Positions 45,002-54,905 of a stretch of 64,000 bases of DNA are shown here, in pieces; within the stretch, counting starts at the first letter, position 1, and the number at the start of each line of letters is the position of its first letter. Source of the DNA: CAWGGS01 sp963822095 (GTDB lineage Bacteria > Desulfobacterota > Desulfobulbia > Desulfobulbales > Desulfocapsaceae); the NCBI GenBank assembly GCA_963822095.1, contig CAWGGS010000078.1:84759-148758 (forward strand), read 5' to 3'. Made by a program: the position numbers and the translations under genes. Below the pieces are notes generated by a model that worked only from the letters and a program-made list of their open reading frames with translations, did no database searches and was not told the DNA's origin.

Positions 45002-46744
45002 ATGATGAATATGCAACTTTCTAAAGAACGTTTACAGCGATTGATACGGCAGGCGCAAGGGATCGAAAAGGCGGATCTCGTTTTAAAAAACTGCCGGGTT
45101 GTCAATGTTTTTACCCGAGAGTTGATTTCGGCAGATATTGCGGTCTGTGATGATCGGATTGCCGGGATCGGCCACTATGAAGGGGAAAAAGAGCTGGATT
45201 GCAAGGACTATTATGCAAGTCCCGGTTTTATTGAGGGCCATATCCACATAGAGAGTTCCCTGCTCAGTCCTGAACAGTTCGTGCACACGGTGATAGGTTT
45301 TGGAACTACAACCGTTGTCTGCGATCCACATGAGATTGCCAACGTTGCAGGTTCGGAGGGCATTAGGTATATCCTTGAGCAGACCGAAAGATTGCCGGTC
45401 ACCGTCTTTGTTATGGCCCCGTCCTGCGTCCCCGCGACCCATCTGGAGACGTCGGGGGCACGACTTGATGCCCAAGGGATATCAACGTTATATGAACACC
45501 CACGCGTAATCGGCCTTGGGGAAATGATGAATTATCCCGGAGTAGTATCCGGTGAAGACGAGACATTGGAAAAAATCATTCGGGCGCATGCTTCGGGGCT
45601 TCCTGTGGATGGACATGCTCCCCTGGTTTCCGGGAAAGTGCTACAGGCATATATCGGTGCAGGGATCGGCTCCGACCACGAGTGTACGACTCAAGAAGAG
45701 GCCCTGGAAAAGTTGCGAGCCGGGATGCATGTGTTTATCCGCGAGGGGAGTGCAGCCAGGAATCTCGCCGATCTCTTACCTCTGGTCACCGAACATACCG
45801 TTGGCCGATGTCTTTTAGTGACCGATGACTGCCACCCACAGGAACTCTTGTATGAAGGGCATCTGGACCGCATCCTGCGAAAGGCGGTCCGCTTGGGATT
45901 GGACCCTCTTATGGCGATACAGATGGTAACGGTAAATGCAGCAAGGTATTTCTTTCTTTCTGATAGAGGTGCGCTGGGACCGGGGTATCGAGCCGATATC
46001 GTCCTGTTCGAGGACCTTCACGAGATACGGCCATGCCGGGTTTTCAGCGCCGGTCGCCAGGTTGTGCCGGATGGGGGAGTATCGGTGAAACAAGAAAAAA
46101 AAACTGACCGTAAGTATCTCGAGATTTTCTCCTCTGTTCATATCAGGCCCGAGGCGATTGATTTTGAGATTTTGGCCGAGCCCAAAAAACTCCGGGTCAT
46201 CAAGGTGGTCAAGGATCAAATATTGACTGAGACTCGGGAAATAAAAGCTTCGGTTAAAAATGGGAGAGCTGTGGCTGACTCGAATCGGGACTTGGCTAAA
46301 ATCGCAGTTATAGAGAGACATCATCAGACCGGCAACATGGGAAAAGGGTTCGTGATGGGCTTGGGGCTGCGCTCCGGTGCTTTGGCCTCCACCATTGCCC
46401 ACGACTCCCATAATATTGTTGTAGTGGGAATGTCGGATCAGGAAATGAATCTGGCAGTTGAAAGTGTCGCAGAAATCGGCGGCGGCCTAGTGGTTGTTGA
46501 AAAAGATAGGATTCTGGCGAGGATGGCACTCGATATAGCTGGACTCATGTCCTCATCTTCATTACAGGTTGTTAACGATCAGCTTCTTCAGTTGTTGCAG
46601 GCAGCACAGACGCTGGGGGTTCATGAGAAAAATCCGTTCATGGTTATGAGCTTTTTGGCATTACCGGTTATTCCCGAATTGAAAATTACCGATTTGGGCC
46701 TGATAGATGTTAATGCCTTCAATCAGATAGGTATATGGGTTTGA
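45002..46744 (+). CDS. ade: Adenine deaminase
   Basis: Converts adenine to hypoxanthine. A 580-residue AdeC-type amidohydrolase: metal-binding GFIEGHIHIESSLL, VCDPHEIANVAG, VDGHAPLVSGK and LVTDDCHP, followed by the C-terminal domain with NMGKGFVMGLGL and the IAHDSHNIVVVG motif. It diverges from tatD with a 47-bp gap. It is a single-gene unit followed by ~500 bp without a gene. Confidence 0.95.
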   Translation: MMNMQLSKERLQRLIRQAQGIEKADLVLKNCRVVNVFTRELISADIAVCDDRIAGIGHYEGEKELDCKDYYASPGFIEGHIHIESSLLSPEQFVHTVIGFGTTTVVCDPHEIANVAGSEGIRYILEQTERLPVTVFVMAPSCVPATHLETSGARLDAQGISTLYEHPRVIGLGEMMNYPGVVSGEDETLEKIIRAHASGLPVDGHAPLVSGKVLQAYIGAGIGSDHECTTQEEALEKLRAGMHVFIREGSAARNLADLLPLVTEHTVGRCLLVTDDCHPQELLYEGHLDRILRKAVRLGLDPLMAIQMVTVNAARYFFLSDRGALGPGYRADIVLFEDLHEIRPCRVFSAGRQVVPDGGVSVKQEKKTDRKYLEIFSSVHIRPEAIDFEILAEPKKLRVIKVVKDQILTETREIKASVKNGRAVADSNRDLAKIAVIERHHQTGNMGKGFVMGLGLRSGALASTIAHDSHNIVVVGMSDQEMNLAVESVAEIGGGLVVVEKDRILARMALDIAGLMSSSSLQVVNDQLLQLLQAAQTLGVHEKNPFMVMSFLALPVIPELKITDLGLIDVNAFNQIGIWV

Positions 46745-47245
46745 TCTCTTGATTTTATTTCAAACAACGTGTACTTAGAAGGGAGATGTTGGCTCTTAAT
46801 AGGTTATCTGGCTGTCCTGTTGATGAGAATGATTTCTGTTTGATGTCTTATGAGTATGATTTTTTTAAAAAATTCGAAAAAACATCTTCATATCAGACAC
46901 AAACTATCGTATAGTATAGCCTGTTATCGTTTTTCTTTTGTTTATGTATATTAAAGTTATTACTAAATGCCGGCATTGACGTACCGGAAAAAAGGCTTTT
47001 GTATTTTATTGTTGCAGGGAGTTGTTTTGACCTCGACGGTACATAAAAGAAGATTGACAAGGGAGTGATCGTTGAATGTTTTATGCCCACCCACGATCTC
47101 TGAATGAGCACCTATACAGCGGGTATTTTTCCTGTCCATGTAAACGCTCTATTTTATTTGAAAGAAAATTTTGTTCTTTGATTTTGATAAATGTTGGAGA
47201 GTAACGGCCAATTTTTAGGCTAACAATCAAGAAGAGGTACATAGA
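46745..47245. other. Long AT-rich gap upstream of the Roadblock-GTPase genes
   Basis: No ORF with a plausible start is seen. A TTGACA at 47054-47059 with a poor -10 (TGTTTT after 17 bases) may drive the Roadblock operon, leaving a leader of about 160 bases. No terminator for ade is evident. Confidence 0.3.
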
Positions 47246-47644
47246 ATGAATTATGGTATTGTCAGTCAAGAGCAACTTGAGCGGATTGATACAATTTTAA
47301 CCGACAAACTGATAAAACTCGGTGTTGATTGTGTCATTATTATAGATATGGCGGGAAATATCATTACCGCTAAAGATAATGGCGAGAGTAAATATGATGT
47401 GTACTCTTTTGCTGCTCTAGCTGCCGGTAATTTTGCAACTGTTGATGCGATGGCAAAACTCGTTGGAGAACAGGAGTTTTCTCTTCTCTTTCATAAAGGA
47501 CAGGAGTCGAATATTCATTTTAGTAAAATAGACGATGAGCTTCTCCTGATTTCGATGTTCGGAAGAGATATATCTTTGGGATTTCTTCGCTTAAATGTAG
47601 TTGATGTCATAGAAAAAATTCGTCAGATATGGGGAAAGAAATAA
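47246..47644 (+). CDS. Roadblock/LC7 domain protein (MglB-like)
   Basis: A 132-residue single Roadblock domain: VDCVIIIDMAGNIITAKDNGE, AALAAGNFATVDAMAKLVGE and LLLISMFGRDISLGFLRLN. Such proteins dimerise and act on Ras-like GTPases; MglB is the GAP for MglA. The next gene is the matching GTPase, 91 bp downstream, so this is likely its regulator. Confidence 0.85.
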   Translation: MNYGIVSQEQLERIDTILTDKLIKLGVDCVIIIDMAGNIITAKDNGESKYDVYSFAALAAGNFATVDAMAKLVGEQEFSLLFHKGQESNIHFSKIDDELLLISMFGRDISLGFLRLNVVDVIEKIRQIWGKK

Positions 47645-47735
47645 AGGTTGTTTTCACCTTGCCTGGTTCTTTTGGGAAGTGAAGTGTTTATTCGATTAAC
47701 AGTTGACAAAAAATGTATGACACGGGGGTGGTGAA

Positions 47736-48341
47736 TTGAGTTTCATCAACTTGAAGGATAGAGTCGTTCAGGTCAAGATTGTTTATTATGGACCGGGACG
47801 GTGCGGTAAGACAACGAATCTTGAATATATCAACAGTACGTACCGGAAACAGATTGTTTCAGAGATGGTGAGTCTTAAGACACATGGGGACAGGACGTTG
47901 TTCTTTGACTTCCTTCCCTTTGATATGGGACAAATCAAAGGGTACGATATAAAGATTCAGCTCTATACGGTTCCCGGGCAGGTCAAATATAACGCAACGA
48001 GAAAGTTGGTTTTGCGGGGTGTGGACGGGATAGTGTTTGTCGCGGATGCGATGGAAAAGCAGAGGGAAAAAAACATCAGGTCATTGAACCAGCTGCATGA
48101 GAACCTGCAATCGTACAAGGAAAGTATTTTCAATATTCCTTTGGTGATGCAATACAATAAAGTCGATTTGAAGGAGCATGGCATACCGATACTACCGACA
48201 GTTGTGCTCCAAAAGGACTTGAACAGCAGGTTAAAGGTGCCGTATTTTGAAGCAAGTGCAATCAAGGGATATAACGTTGCAACAACGCTGAAGAAAATTA
48301 TTTCGTCAACAGTTGTATCAATCCAGAAAAAACTACTCTAG
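47736..48341 (+). CDS. MglA-type Ras-like GTPase
   Basis: A 201-residue small GTPase. G1 is GPGRCGKTTNLEY (near residue 18), the switch II region reads YTVPGQVKY in place of DXXG as in MglA, G4 is QYNKVDLKE and G5 is EASAIKGYN. MglA controls polarity of gliding or pilus motors. The start is a TTG at 47736 behind GGGGGTGG. It is followed 12 bases later by the large acidic protein, a probable effector. Confidence 0.88.
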   Translation: MSFINLKDRVVQVKIVYYGPGRCGKTTNLEYINSTYRKQIVSEMVSLKTHGDRTLFFDFLPFDMGQIKGYDIKIQLYTVPGQVKYNATRKLVLRGVDGIVFVADAMEKQREKNIRSLNQLHENLQSYKESIFNIPLVMQYNKVDLKEHGIPILPTVVLQKDLNSRLKVPYFEASAIKGYNVATTLKKIISSTVVSIQKKLL

Positions 48342-48353
48342 AGAGAGAACACT

Positions 48354-51300
48354 GTGGAACGGTATACAGGAAGTCAATATGACGATGATTTAACCGTTGG
48401 CATGGATGAGTATGACGACGTTTTACAGACCGACGACGTTGATCTTTTTGAATTTGTAAACGATGAAGAGTCTCCAATTACTCGCCTCAAGACGATAATA
48501 TTATCAATTGATTGGGAAATCACCGATGATATTCTTCGGCAGTTTAACGAAGAACTTCTCGATCTAAAGGACATCTGGGCAAACGACAAAATCAAACTCG
48601 TCTATGTCCAGGCACTTGAAAAGATAAGTAAATATATTTACAAAGAAAAATCTAACTCCAATCCCAATGCTATTAAACTGCTTCTGACTTTTTATACGAA
48701 TCTGGAAAAAATTGAATCCACAGAATCAATGCCCGAGGAAGAAAAGAGGGCTCTTCTCCAGGCGGATGTGGAAAGATTTGAAAAACTGAAAAAGCAGATC
48801 GGTCGGGAGCCCGATAAAACCCAGACAGGGGAAAAAGGGGGGGGGCCTGTTTTTGAAAAGGCGCCTTCTTTCCGGATTAGAGAACCGCTTCCGAGCGAGC
48901 AAAGCGAAGACCCTCTGCTGCATCTGAAGGCTATTGTTTTCGGAATGGATTGGGAGATCACTGATGATGATCTCATCAATCTGGGGGAAGAGGTCCGGCG
49001 TCTTGAAACAATATTTGCCAACAGTAAGGCCAAGCTCATATTTTTACAGGGAATCGGATCACTTGGAGCGTATATCAACCTCAAGAGGAGCAATGCCCAT
49101 GCCGATGCCTTTAAACTCCTTCATTCCTTCTTTTTGAGTCTGGAAAATTGTGTCAGAAACGGGTTGACCGGTGAGGACGAGAAGAGAGTGCTCATGCCGG
49201 AGGTCGAAAAGTTCAACCAATTTAAATCGGCCATCGCTTCAACAATATCACCTGAAGCAATTGCGACAGAAGATAAAAGTGAGGAAAATTTCGAAAAGTA
49301 TGTGTCGGCTGACCAAGAGATTGCCCCGGCTTTTGCTGATGTTCCCGATGATGTCCACGGATTCAGAGAGGAAGAAGAGGCTGTTGCAATTGAGGGTGAT
49401 ACACGAGAAAAAATGGAAGGTCACATTGACAGCTTCTTCGACAGTGATGGACCTGGTGATGAAGGGGGCAAACCGACAACCGGACAATCGAGAGAGAGTA
49501 ATAAGCTGCTGGAAGAAATGGAGTCTCGTCTCGATGGATTTTTTGATGTAGATGATTCCCCTGATATGCTGAAAACAAATACGGAGTCGGTTCTTCAGGG
49601 TGTGGATGTAGAAACTGAAGCAGATGACGACTCGGATGAGGAGGCGTTGCCTCGGCTGGGGGGAGAATTGGCACCAGCCTTAAGTGACAACCTGGAGGAA
49701 AGCGCATACAGTGAAGAAGCTGTCGCCGCACAACTGGGCGAGGCCGATTTCTTATCAGAGGATGTTCCGGCAGAGGAATCTCTAAGCATGGAGGATGCCT
49801 CCGTTGCCTTGGAGGGCGTTGAAGTTGAAACTGAAGCGGACGATGATTCAGATGAAGCGCCTTTGCCCTTGGCCGGTGAAGAATTGGCTCCTGCCTTATT
49901 TTCCATTGAAGAGGAGCTCCCGGAAGATAATATTGAAGAGGATTTGGAAGAGGAGTCGGGGTTAGGCATAGAAGATCGTCTTGACAAATTTTTTGCTGAA
50001 GAGTCCGAGCAATCTCATATTGATATAGAACAGGAACAGGCCTTGGAAGGTGCGGATATCGGTGCCGAGGAAACAGAAGGTGGTGATGAGCTCGCCTTAG
50101 AGGATGACTTCGCTCCTGCACTGTCCTTTGAGGATGAGATCGAAGAGAAAGCGATAGAGGAGAGTCCTGCAACGCTGGATAGTGAATCCGAACAGGAAGA
50201 AGGACCCATAGCTGCCCTTTCTCAGGATTTCGAGATTGCCGCCGACGAGGAAAGTGAAGAATTCATCGTCGAACCTGCCGATTGGGAAAAAGAGCCGCAG
50301 GTGGCATTCGAAGATGAGCAGTTGGCATCGATTATCGAGGAAGAGGTTGCGCCTCTGGATGCTGGAGAAGAAAGCCTGCTGACAGTAGAGGAAGAGGAAG
50401 TAGACCTTTTATTTGAAGAGGAAGGGGCATTAGCGGAAGCGGAAGAAGAAAGCGGACTGATCGAAGAAGCTCCAGGCTTGGGTAGCGAAGTTGAAGAAAT
50501 AGCGGGGATATCCGAGGGAGAAGAGTCGACATCTTTTGTTGAAGAAGAGATGGAAGCGGCTCAGGAAGAAGAAGAGGCTTTTGCTGAAGAGGAACTCTCT
50601 TTGACCTTCGAGGAAGAAGAACCGGAGGCGGCTATTCCTGAGGAAGAAGAGTTTCACCCGACCATTTCTGGTGAAGAGGAAATCGTTCCGGGCTATGATG
50701 AAAGGGTGAGTGCGTCGGAAGAAGAATCAGATTTTGTGTTCGGTGAACGTCTTAATAAAATTTTCGAAGATGAGGGCGAAGAAGAGCAGATAGAGCAAGA
50801 GGCTGACGTGGACTTTAGCGGGATAATGCCTGAAGTTGAAGAAGAACCTGCCCCGGCTCTTAGCGACGAAGAAGAGACCATCTCCGTATTTATGGAAGAA
50901 GCTCCAGAGGAGGAATCCGTTGATCTAGATCTCTCATCCGACCTTTTTGATGGGGAGGATGAAGATGGGGCGGAGATGGTTTTCGAGCAGGAAGAGGATC
51001 AATTTCTTACAGTCGATTCAGAGGATGCCCTGGGAGATGATACTCTGAAGGCCGGTTTTGCGGATGCTCCGGAGAGTATATATGAAGAGACTGAAGATGC
51101 CGGCTATTCGGAGGGAGAGGAGGCAACACGGACCTTCACTGCCAGTGAAGAGGAAGAATCTTCGGCGGACATTTCTCAGTTACAGGAAGCTGACGAATTT
51201 ATAGAGTACATTGAAGGTGTAGAGTTTGATGCCGAAGAAGAGCAGACTGTGGCATTTGAACCTGACGATCATGAAGAGCAGGTCGTTTTTGAATCGGTTG

Positions 51301-52295
51301 ACGACCTGACAGAGCCGGAAACTGATGAGAATACGATCTCATTCAGTGAAGTCGAAGAAGAGCTCGATCGGTATCTTACAGAGCAGATGGGCACGGAAGA
51401 AAAAGAAGCAGCGGGTGATAATGGGGCTCCAGGCGCTGAGGAAACAGATATTTTTGGACAAGGAATTGGCGATGATTCCATGGGATCGGAGATTCATATG
51501 GAATTCTTCCCGGAATCGAATATGTCGGCTCAAATACCGGTTGAAGACGATCCTGAGAAGTGGTTTGAAGAGACTGCCTCGGATGAAGAAGAGGTTGTCT
51601 TTGAAGAAGAGGTTGTTTTCGAAGAAGATACCGATGATATCGAACAGGATGATCCGCTTGACAATATGCGAAATTGCGTGGTCTCGCTTGGTTTGGAGAT
51701 AAATGATGCCATATTGGAAAGTCTTTTTGACGAGATCAACAAACTCCATAACATATGGATTACCAAGCCGGCTGAAAAAATATTTCTCCAGCTTTTGTCC
51801 ACTGTTACAGGACACATTGACCGTTACCGTGAGGATGCGAGTCCGGAAGCCCATGGATTGCTGATGTCCGTTTTCAATAAGCTGGAGCTTGCAAGGCTAA
51901 ACGGTATCGATTCCAATGAGGTGCAGGAAGGTCTTCTTGCGGAGACATCGAAGATACTCCTCTGGCAGCAGAATCTTCTTGCGAGAAGTGCTTCGGAGCC
52001 GATGAAAGGGTTCAGCACTCTTTTTGAGGACGCTGATGCTAAGGTAGAGACTGATGATCGTGTGACCGGAGTGTCATTTGATCAGGAAAGACAGGATACA
52101 CCACCTTTGCATGGAGAAGAACCAGCTAGTACGCCCGTGGAAAAGGAAAGACCTGTTTCCGAATCTTTGGACACCGACAGGATCACACGCATCGTTCGGG
52201 ATGAACTGGATTCGATGCGCAGGTCCTTCCGTGAAGAAATGGGAGAACTTTTAAAGCAACATCTTGCTAAAGACCCATCCGGAGAAAACGAGTAA
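48354..52295 (+). CDS. Large acidic protein with three copies of an unrecognised ~85-residue domain
   Basis: A 1,313-residue protein of no family I recognise, starting at GTG 48354 behind GAGAGAG. Three related helical domains lie at residues ~40-125, ~186-270 and ~1100-1185; shared features are LKTIILSIDWEITDD / LKAIVFGMDWEITDD / MRNCVVSLGLEINDA and later FLQ or YVQ with YI. Residues ~300-1095 are extremely Glu/Asp-rich and probably disordered. In that region a short motif RLDxFF recurs (near 357, 392, 542 and, as RLNKIF, 798), as do units of the type VETEADDDSDE. A short coiled coil (RITRIVRDELDSMRRSFREE) ends the protein. There is no signal peptide or TM segment. Its position directly after the MglA-like GTPase suggests a cytoplasmic scaffold or effector. 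Confidence 0.7.
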   Translation: MERYTGSQYDDDLTVGMDEYDDVLQTDDVDLFEFVNDEESPITRLKTIILSIDWEITDDILRQFNEELLDLKDIWANDKIKLVYVQALEKISKYIYKEKSNSNPNAIKLLLTFYTNLEKIESTESMPEEEKRALLQADVERFEKLKKQIGREPDKTQTGEKGGGPVFEKAPSFRIREPLPSEQSEDPLLHLKAIVFGMDWEITDDDLINLGEEVRRLETIFANSKAKLIFLQGIGSLGAYINLKRSNAHADAFKLLHSFFLSLENCVRNGLTGEDEKRVLMPEVEKFNQFKSAIASTISPEAIATEDKSEENFEKYVSADQEIAPAFADVPDDVHGFREEEEAVAIEGDTREKMEGHIDSFFDSDGPGDEGGKPTTGQSRESNKLLEEMESRLDGFFDVDDSPDMLKTNTESVLQGVDVETEADDDSDEEALPRLGGELAPALSDNLEESAYSEEAVAAQLGEADFLSEDVPAEESLSMEDASVALEGVEVETEADDDSDEAPLPLAGEELAPALFSIEEELPEDNIEEDLEEESGLGIEDRLDKFFAEESEQSHIDIEQEQALEGADIGAEETEGGDELALEDDFAPALSFEDEIEEKAIEESPATLDSESEQEEGPIAALSQDFEIAADEESEEFIVEPADWEKEPQVAFEDEQLASIIEEEVAPLDAGEESLLTVEEEEVDLLFEEEGALAEAEEESGLIEEAPGLGSEVEEIAGISEGEESTSFVEEEMEAAQEEEEAFAEEELSLTFEEEEPEAAIPEEEEFHPTISGEEEIVPGYDERVSASEEESDFVFGERLNKIFEDEGEEEQIEQEADVDFSGIMPEVEEEPAPALSDEEETISVFMEEAPEEESVDLDLSSDLFDGEDEDGAEMVFEQEEDQFLTVDSEDALGDDTLKAGFADAPESIYEETEDAGYSEGEEATRTFTASEEEESSADISQLQEADEFIEYIEGVEFDAEEEQTVAFEPDDHEEQVVFESVDDLTEPETDENTISFSEVEEELDRYLTEQMGTEEKEAAGDNGAPGAEETDIFGQGIGDDSMGSEIHMEFFPESNMSAQIPVEDDPEKWFEETASDEEEVVFEEEVVFEEDTDDIEQDDPLDNMRNCVVSLGLEINDAILESLFDEINKLHNIWITKPAEKIFLQLLSTVTGHIDRYREDASPEAHGLLMSVFNKLELARLNGIDSNEVQEGLLAETSKILLWQQNLLARSASEPMKGFSTLFEDADAKVETDDRVTGVSFDQERQDTPPLHGEEPASTPVEKERPVSESLDTDRITRIVRDELDSMRRSFREEMGELLKQHLAKDPSGENE

Positions 52296-52332
52296 AACCT
52301 AATATCTGAAAAATTTAAACAGTAAAGACCAA

Positions 52333-52375
52333 AAAAGGCGATCTCTTCCGATTGGGAAGGATCGCCTTTTTGCAG
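52333..52375. terminator. Bidirectional terminator after the acidic protein gene
   Basis: A stem AAAAGGCGATC/GATCGCCTTTT (52333-52370) with an inner CTTCC/GGAAG extension, and A/T runs on both sides. It separates this gene from convergent coaD. Confidence 0.85.
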
Positions 52376-52410
52376 TGAGGGTGTCCTGGTTTTATAAAAA
52401 CCAAGAATGA

Positions 52411-52911
52411 TTATTTAGAAAATTTTTGTTTAAGCATTTTGTCGACATGAAGGGGAACAAGTTCACTGACGTCTCCTCCGTGTCGTGCCGCATCCTTGAT
52501 AATCGATGAGCTAATATATATCCAGCGAAATCCAGGCATGAGGAAAAGCGTATCGACTTCCCGTACAAGCTTGCGATTCATTAATGCCAATTGAAATTCA
52601 TAGTCAAAATCAGACACAGCTCTTAACCCGCGAATTATAGCTTTTGCTTTTCTTTTCAAAGCATAATCAACAAGAAGTCCGGAGACCGTATCCACTTCAA
52701 TACGTGAATAATCATACGGAAAACAGTCTTTAATCATCCTTTGTCGTTCTTCCAGGTTGAAGAGAGGGGTCTTCCCCGGATTAACCGCAATGGTGATAAT
52801 TACCTTGTTAAAAAGGTTCAAGGCTCGATCGACAATATCCAGATGACCCATGGTTATGGGATCGAAAGTACCCGGATAGATTGCTATGGAGTGCTCTTGG
52901 TCCAATGACAT
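52411..52911 (-). CDS. coaD: Phosphopantetheine adenylyltransferase
   Basis: Fourth step of coenzyme A synthesis. The nucleotidyltransferase motif is AIYPGTFDPITMGHLDIVDRA and the C-terminal ISSSIIKDAARHGGDVSELVP. 166 residues, AAGGA site before the ATG. It follows rsmD, a frequent pairing. Confidence 0.96.
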   Translation of the reverse strand: MSLDQEHSIAIYPGTFDPITMGHLDIVDRALNLFNKVIITIAVNPGKTPLFNLEERQRMIKDCFPYDYSRIEVDTVSGLLVDYALKRKAKAIIRGLRAVSDFDYEFQLALMNRKLVREVDTLFLMPGFRWIYISSSIIKDAARHGGDVSELVPLHVDKMLKQKFSK

Positions 52912-52959
52912 GTCGTTTCCTTCGAAGTTGTATCCTGGAGGAGATTGAGGGGTTGGATG

Positions 52960-53586
52960 CTATTTCTTTTTATACAACCAGAACCCCGTGTCACCATACC
53001 GGCGTTTATCAGTGAGAATCAAGGTGTCGAAGGTATCTGAAAGGTTCGTTGTGGGGGTGTCTTCTGCTACAACTAACGCCTTTTCACAGAGCAATGAACT
53101 CTTATTTAAATACCTAAGAGCCTGAAGAGATAACCCTTTTGCATAGGGTGGGTCAAGGAAAATTATGTCATAAGAACTCGGTGTATTTTCGCGTTCCTTC
53201 ATATTGAAGAAAATCCCTTTGCTCAGATCATATCTGAATATGGAGACTTGATGTGGAAAAGAAATATTTATTTCGGTATGTTGCAGACTCCTGTTGCGTT
53301 CATGATCATTTGCAAGCGCCTTTTCGAGCGTTTGGAGATTTTTTTTAATCAGGTTGATTGACTCATGACTTTTGTCGACAAATGTCACATGTTGGGCACC
53401 ACGACTCAGCGCTTCAAGTCCTAAAGCACCTGTGCCTGCAAAAAGGTCGAGAACCGTGGCATTCTGGATGTGGTCACCTATGATATTGAACAGGGCCTCC
53501 CGGGCCCTGTCCGATGTCGGGCGAATTGTTTGTCCTTGGGGACTTTTCAGCCTTAGTCCTCTGGCGGATCCGCTGATAATTCTCAA
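52960..53586 (-). CDS. rsmD: 16S rRNA (guanine966-N2)-methyltransferase RsmD
   Basis: A 208-residue methyltransferase with MRIISGSARGLRL at the start, SAM motif VLDLFAGTGALGLEALSRGA and catalytic motif IFLDPPYAKG. It methylates G966 of 16S rRNA. It lies upstream of coaD by 48 bp. Confidence 0.94.
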   Translation of the reverse strand: MRIISGSARGLRLKSPQGQTIRPTSDRAREALFNIIGDHIQNATVLDLFAGTGALGLEALSRGAQHVTFVDKSHESINLIKKNLQTLEKALANDHERNRSLQHTEINISFPHQVSIFRYDLSKGIFFNMKERENTPSSYDIIFLDPPYAKGLSLQALRYLNKSSLLCEKALVVAEDTPTTNLSDTFDTLILTDKRRYGDTGFWLYKKK

Positions 53587-53633
53587 TGAAGCAGGATACC
53601 GTTATGGAAGATCAGCATTGAAATGTTACCATC

Positions 53634-54662
53634 TCAGATATAGTGGGCAATGAGTTGCTCTGCAATCTGGACTGCATTTAAAGCTGCTCCTTTTAAGATA
53701 TTATCAGAAACCACCCAAAGATTGATGCCGTTGTCGATGGATTCATCTTCACGGATACGTCCGACAAATGTTTCAAACTTGCCGGCACAGTCAGTAGCCA
53801 GGGGATACATTCCCTTTTCAGGTTCATCAACAACTTTAACCCCGGGAGAATTGGCCAAAAGAGTCCTCACTTCCATTGCACTGATTTTTTTCTTGGTCTC
53901 GACATTGACCGATTCCGAATGGCCGTAATAAACGGGAACTCTGACCGTAGTGGCCGTGACCCCGATCATGGGATCCTCAAAGATCTTTCTGGTTTCGTTG
54001 ACCATCTTCATCTCTTCTTTGGTGTATCCGTTATCGAGAAAACTGTCGATATGGGGAAGGCAGTTAAAGGCTATCTGATGAGGATACACCTTGGCCGTCA
54101 TCTCTTTGCCCGCGGCGTAGTCCAAAATTTGGTTCTTCAATTCCTCAATGGCCTTGGTACCGGTTCCAGAGACAGCCTGATAGGTTGAGACTACGATACG
54201 CTTTATTCCGACTTTGTCTAAAATCGGCTTGAGGGCCACCATCATCTGAATAGTTGAGCAGTTCGGATTGGCAATAATGCCGTGATTGGTGTACTGACTC
54301 ATTGCGTGGGGATTGACCTCAGGGACCACCAGCGGGATTTCTGGATCCATCCGGAAGGCGCTGGAATTATCAACAACTATGGCTCCCGCAGCCGCTGCTG
54401 CCGGTGCAAATTCCAGGGACCTGGCAGCACCTGCCGAAAAAAGAGCAATATCGATGTCTTTGAAGGCATCTTTTGTCAAAAGCTGGACCGCAATTTCCTG
54501 GCCGCGAAAAGACAGCTTTTTGCCGATTGACCGTTCGGAGGCGAGCAGTCTGAGCTCGTCCAAAGGAAAATCTTTTCGTTCAAGGACAGTAAGCATGGCG
54601 CCACCGACGGCACCGGTGGCGCCGACCACGGCGACATTGTATTTTTCTTTTTTCCTGCTCAT
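53634..54662 (-). CDS. asd: Aspartate-semialdehyde dehydrogenase
   Basis: Makes aspartate semialdehyde for Lys, Thr, Met and diaminopimelate synthesis. NADP motif VVGATGAVGGAMLTVL, catalytic Cys in ANPNCSTIQMM (near residue 130) and His in the PVYYGHSESVN region. I favour the ATG at 54662 (AAGGG seven bases upstream) over 54668. 342 residues. Same strand as rsmD and coaD. Confidence 0.95.
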   Translation of the reverse strand: MSRKKEKYNVAVVGATGAVGGAMLTVLERKDFPLDELRLLASERSIGKKLSFRGQEIAVQLLTKDAFKDIDIALFSAGAARSLEFAPAAAAAGAIVVDNSSAFRMDPEIPLVVPEVNPHAMSQYTNHGIIANPNCSTIQMMVALKPILDKVGIKRIVVSTYQAVSGTGTKAIEELKNQILDYAAGKEMTAKVYPHQIAFNCLPHIDSFLDNGYTKEEMKMVNETRKIFEDPMIGVTATTVRVPVYYGHSESVNVETKKKISAMEVRTLLANSPGVKVVDEPEKGMYPLATDCAGKFETFVGRIREDESIDNGINLWVVSDNILKGAALNAVQIAEQLIAHYI

Positions 54663-54905
54663 CTTCATTCCCTTTTAAATACGGCTAATTCTGAAATAAC
54701 ACTCGTTGTCTGAAACCGCCTTTTTCGATTGATCCTCAAGGTGATTTAGAGAAAACACTAAAAATACCAGATTTTATTGTTGCAAGCAACAAAATGGCAT
54801 TTGAACAAGGGCCTTCTTGAAATAAACTGATGATCACTGATGTTTAGCTATTAATCTCCTTCCATTCCGATGGGCTGAGTTTCAGGGAGAGTCAGACAAA
54901 AAAAG

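Noticed and set aside
49363..50172. Minus-strand frame of 269 codons rich in His, Pro and Arg
   Set aside because: It arises from the biased GAA/GAG codons of the acidic protein on the other strand.
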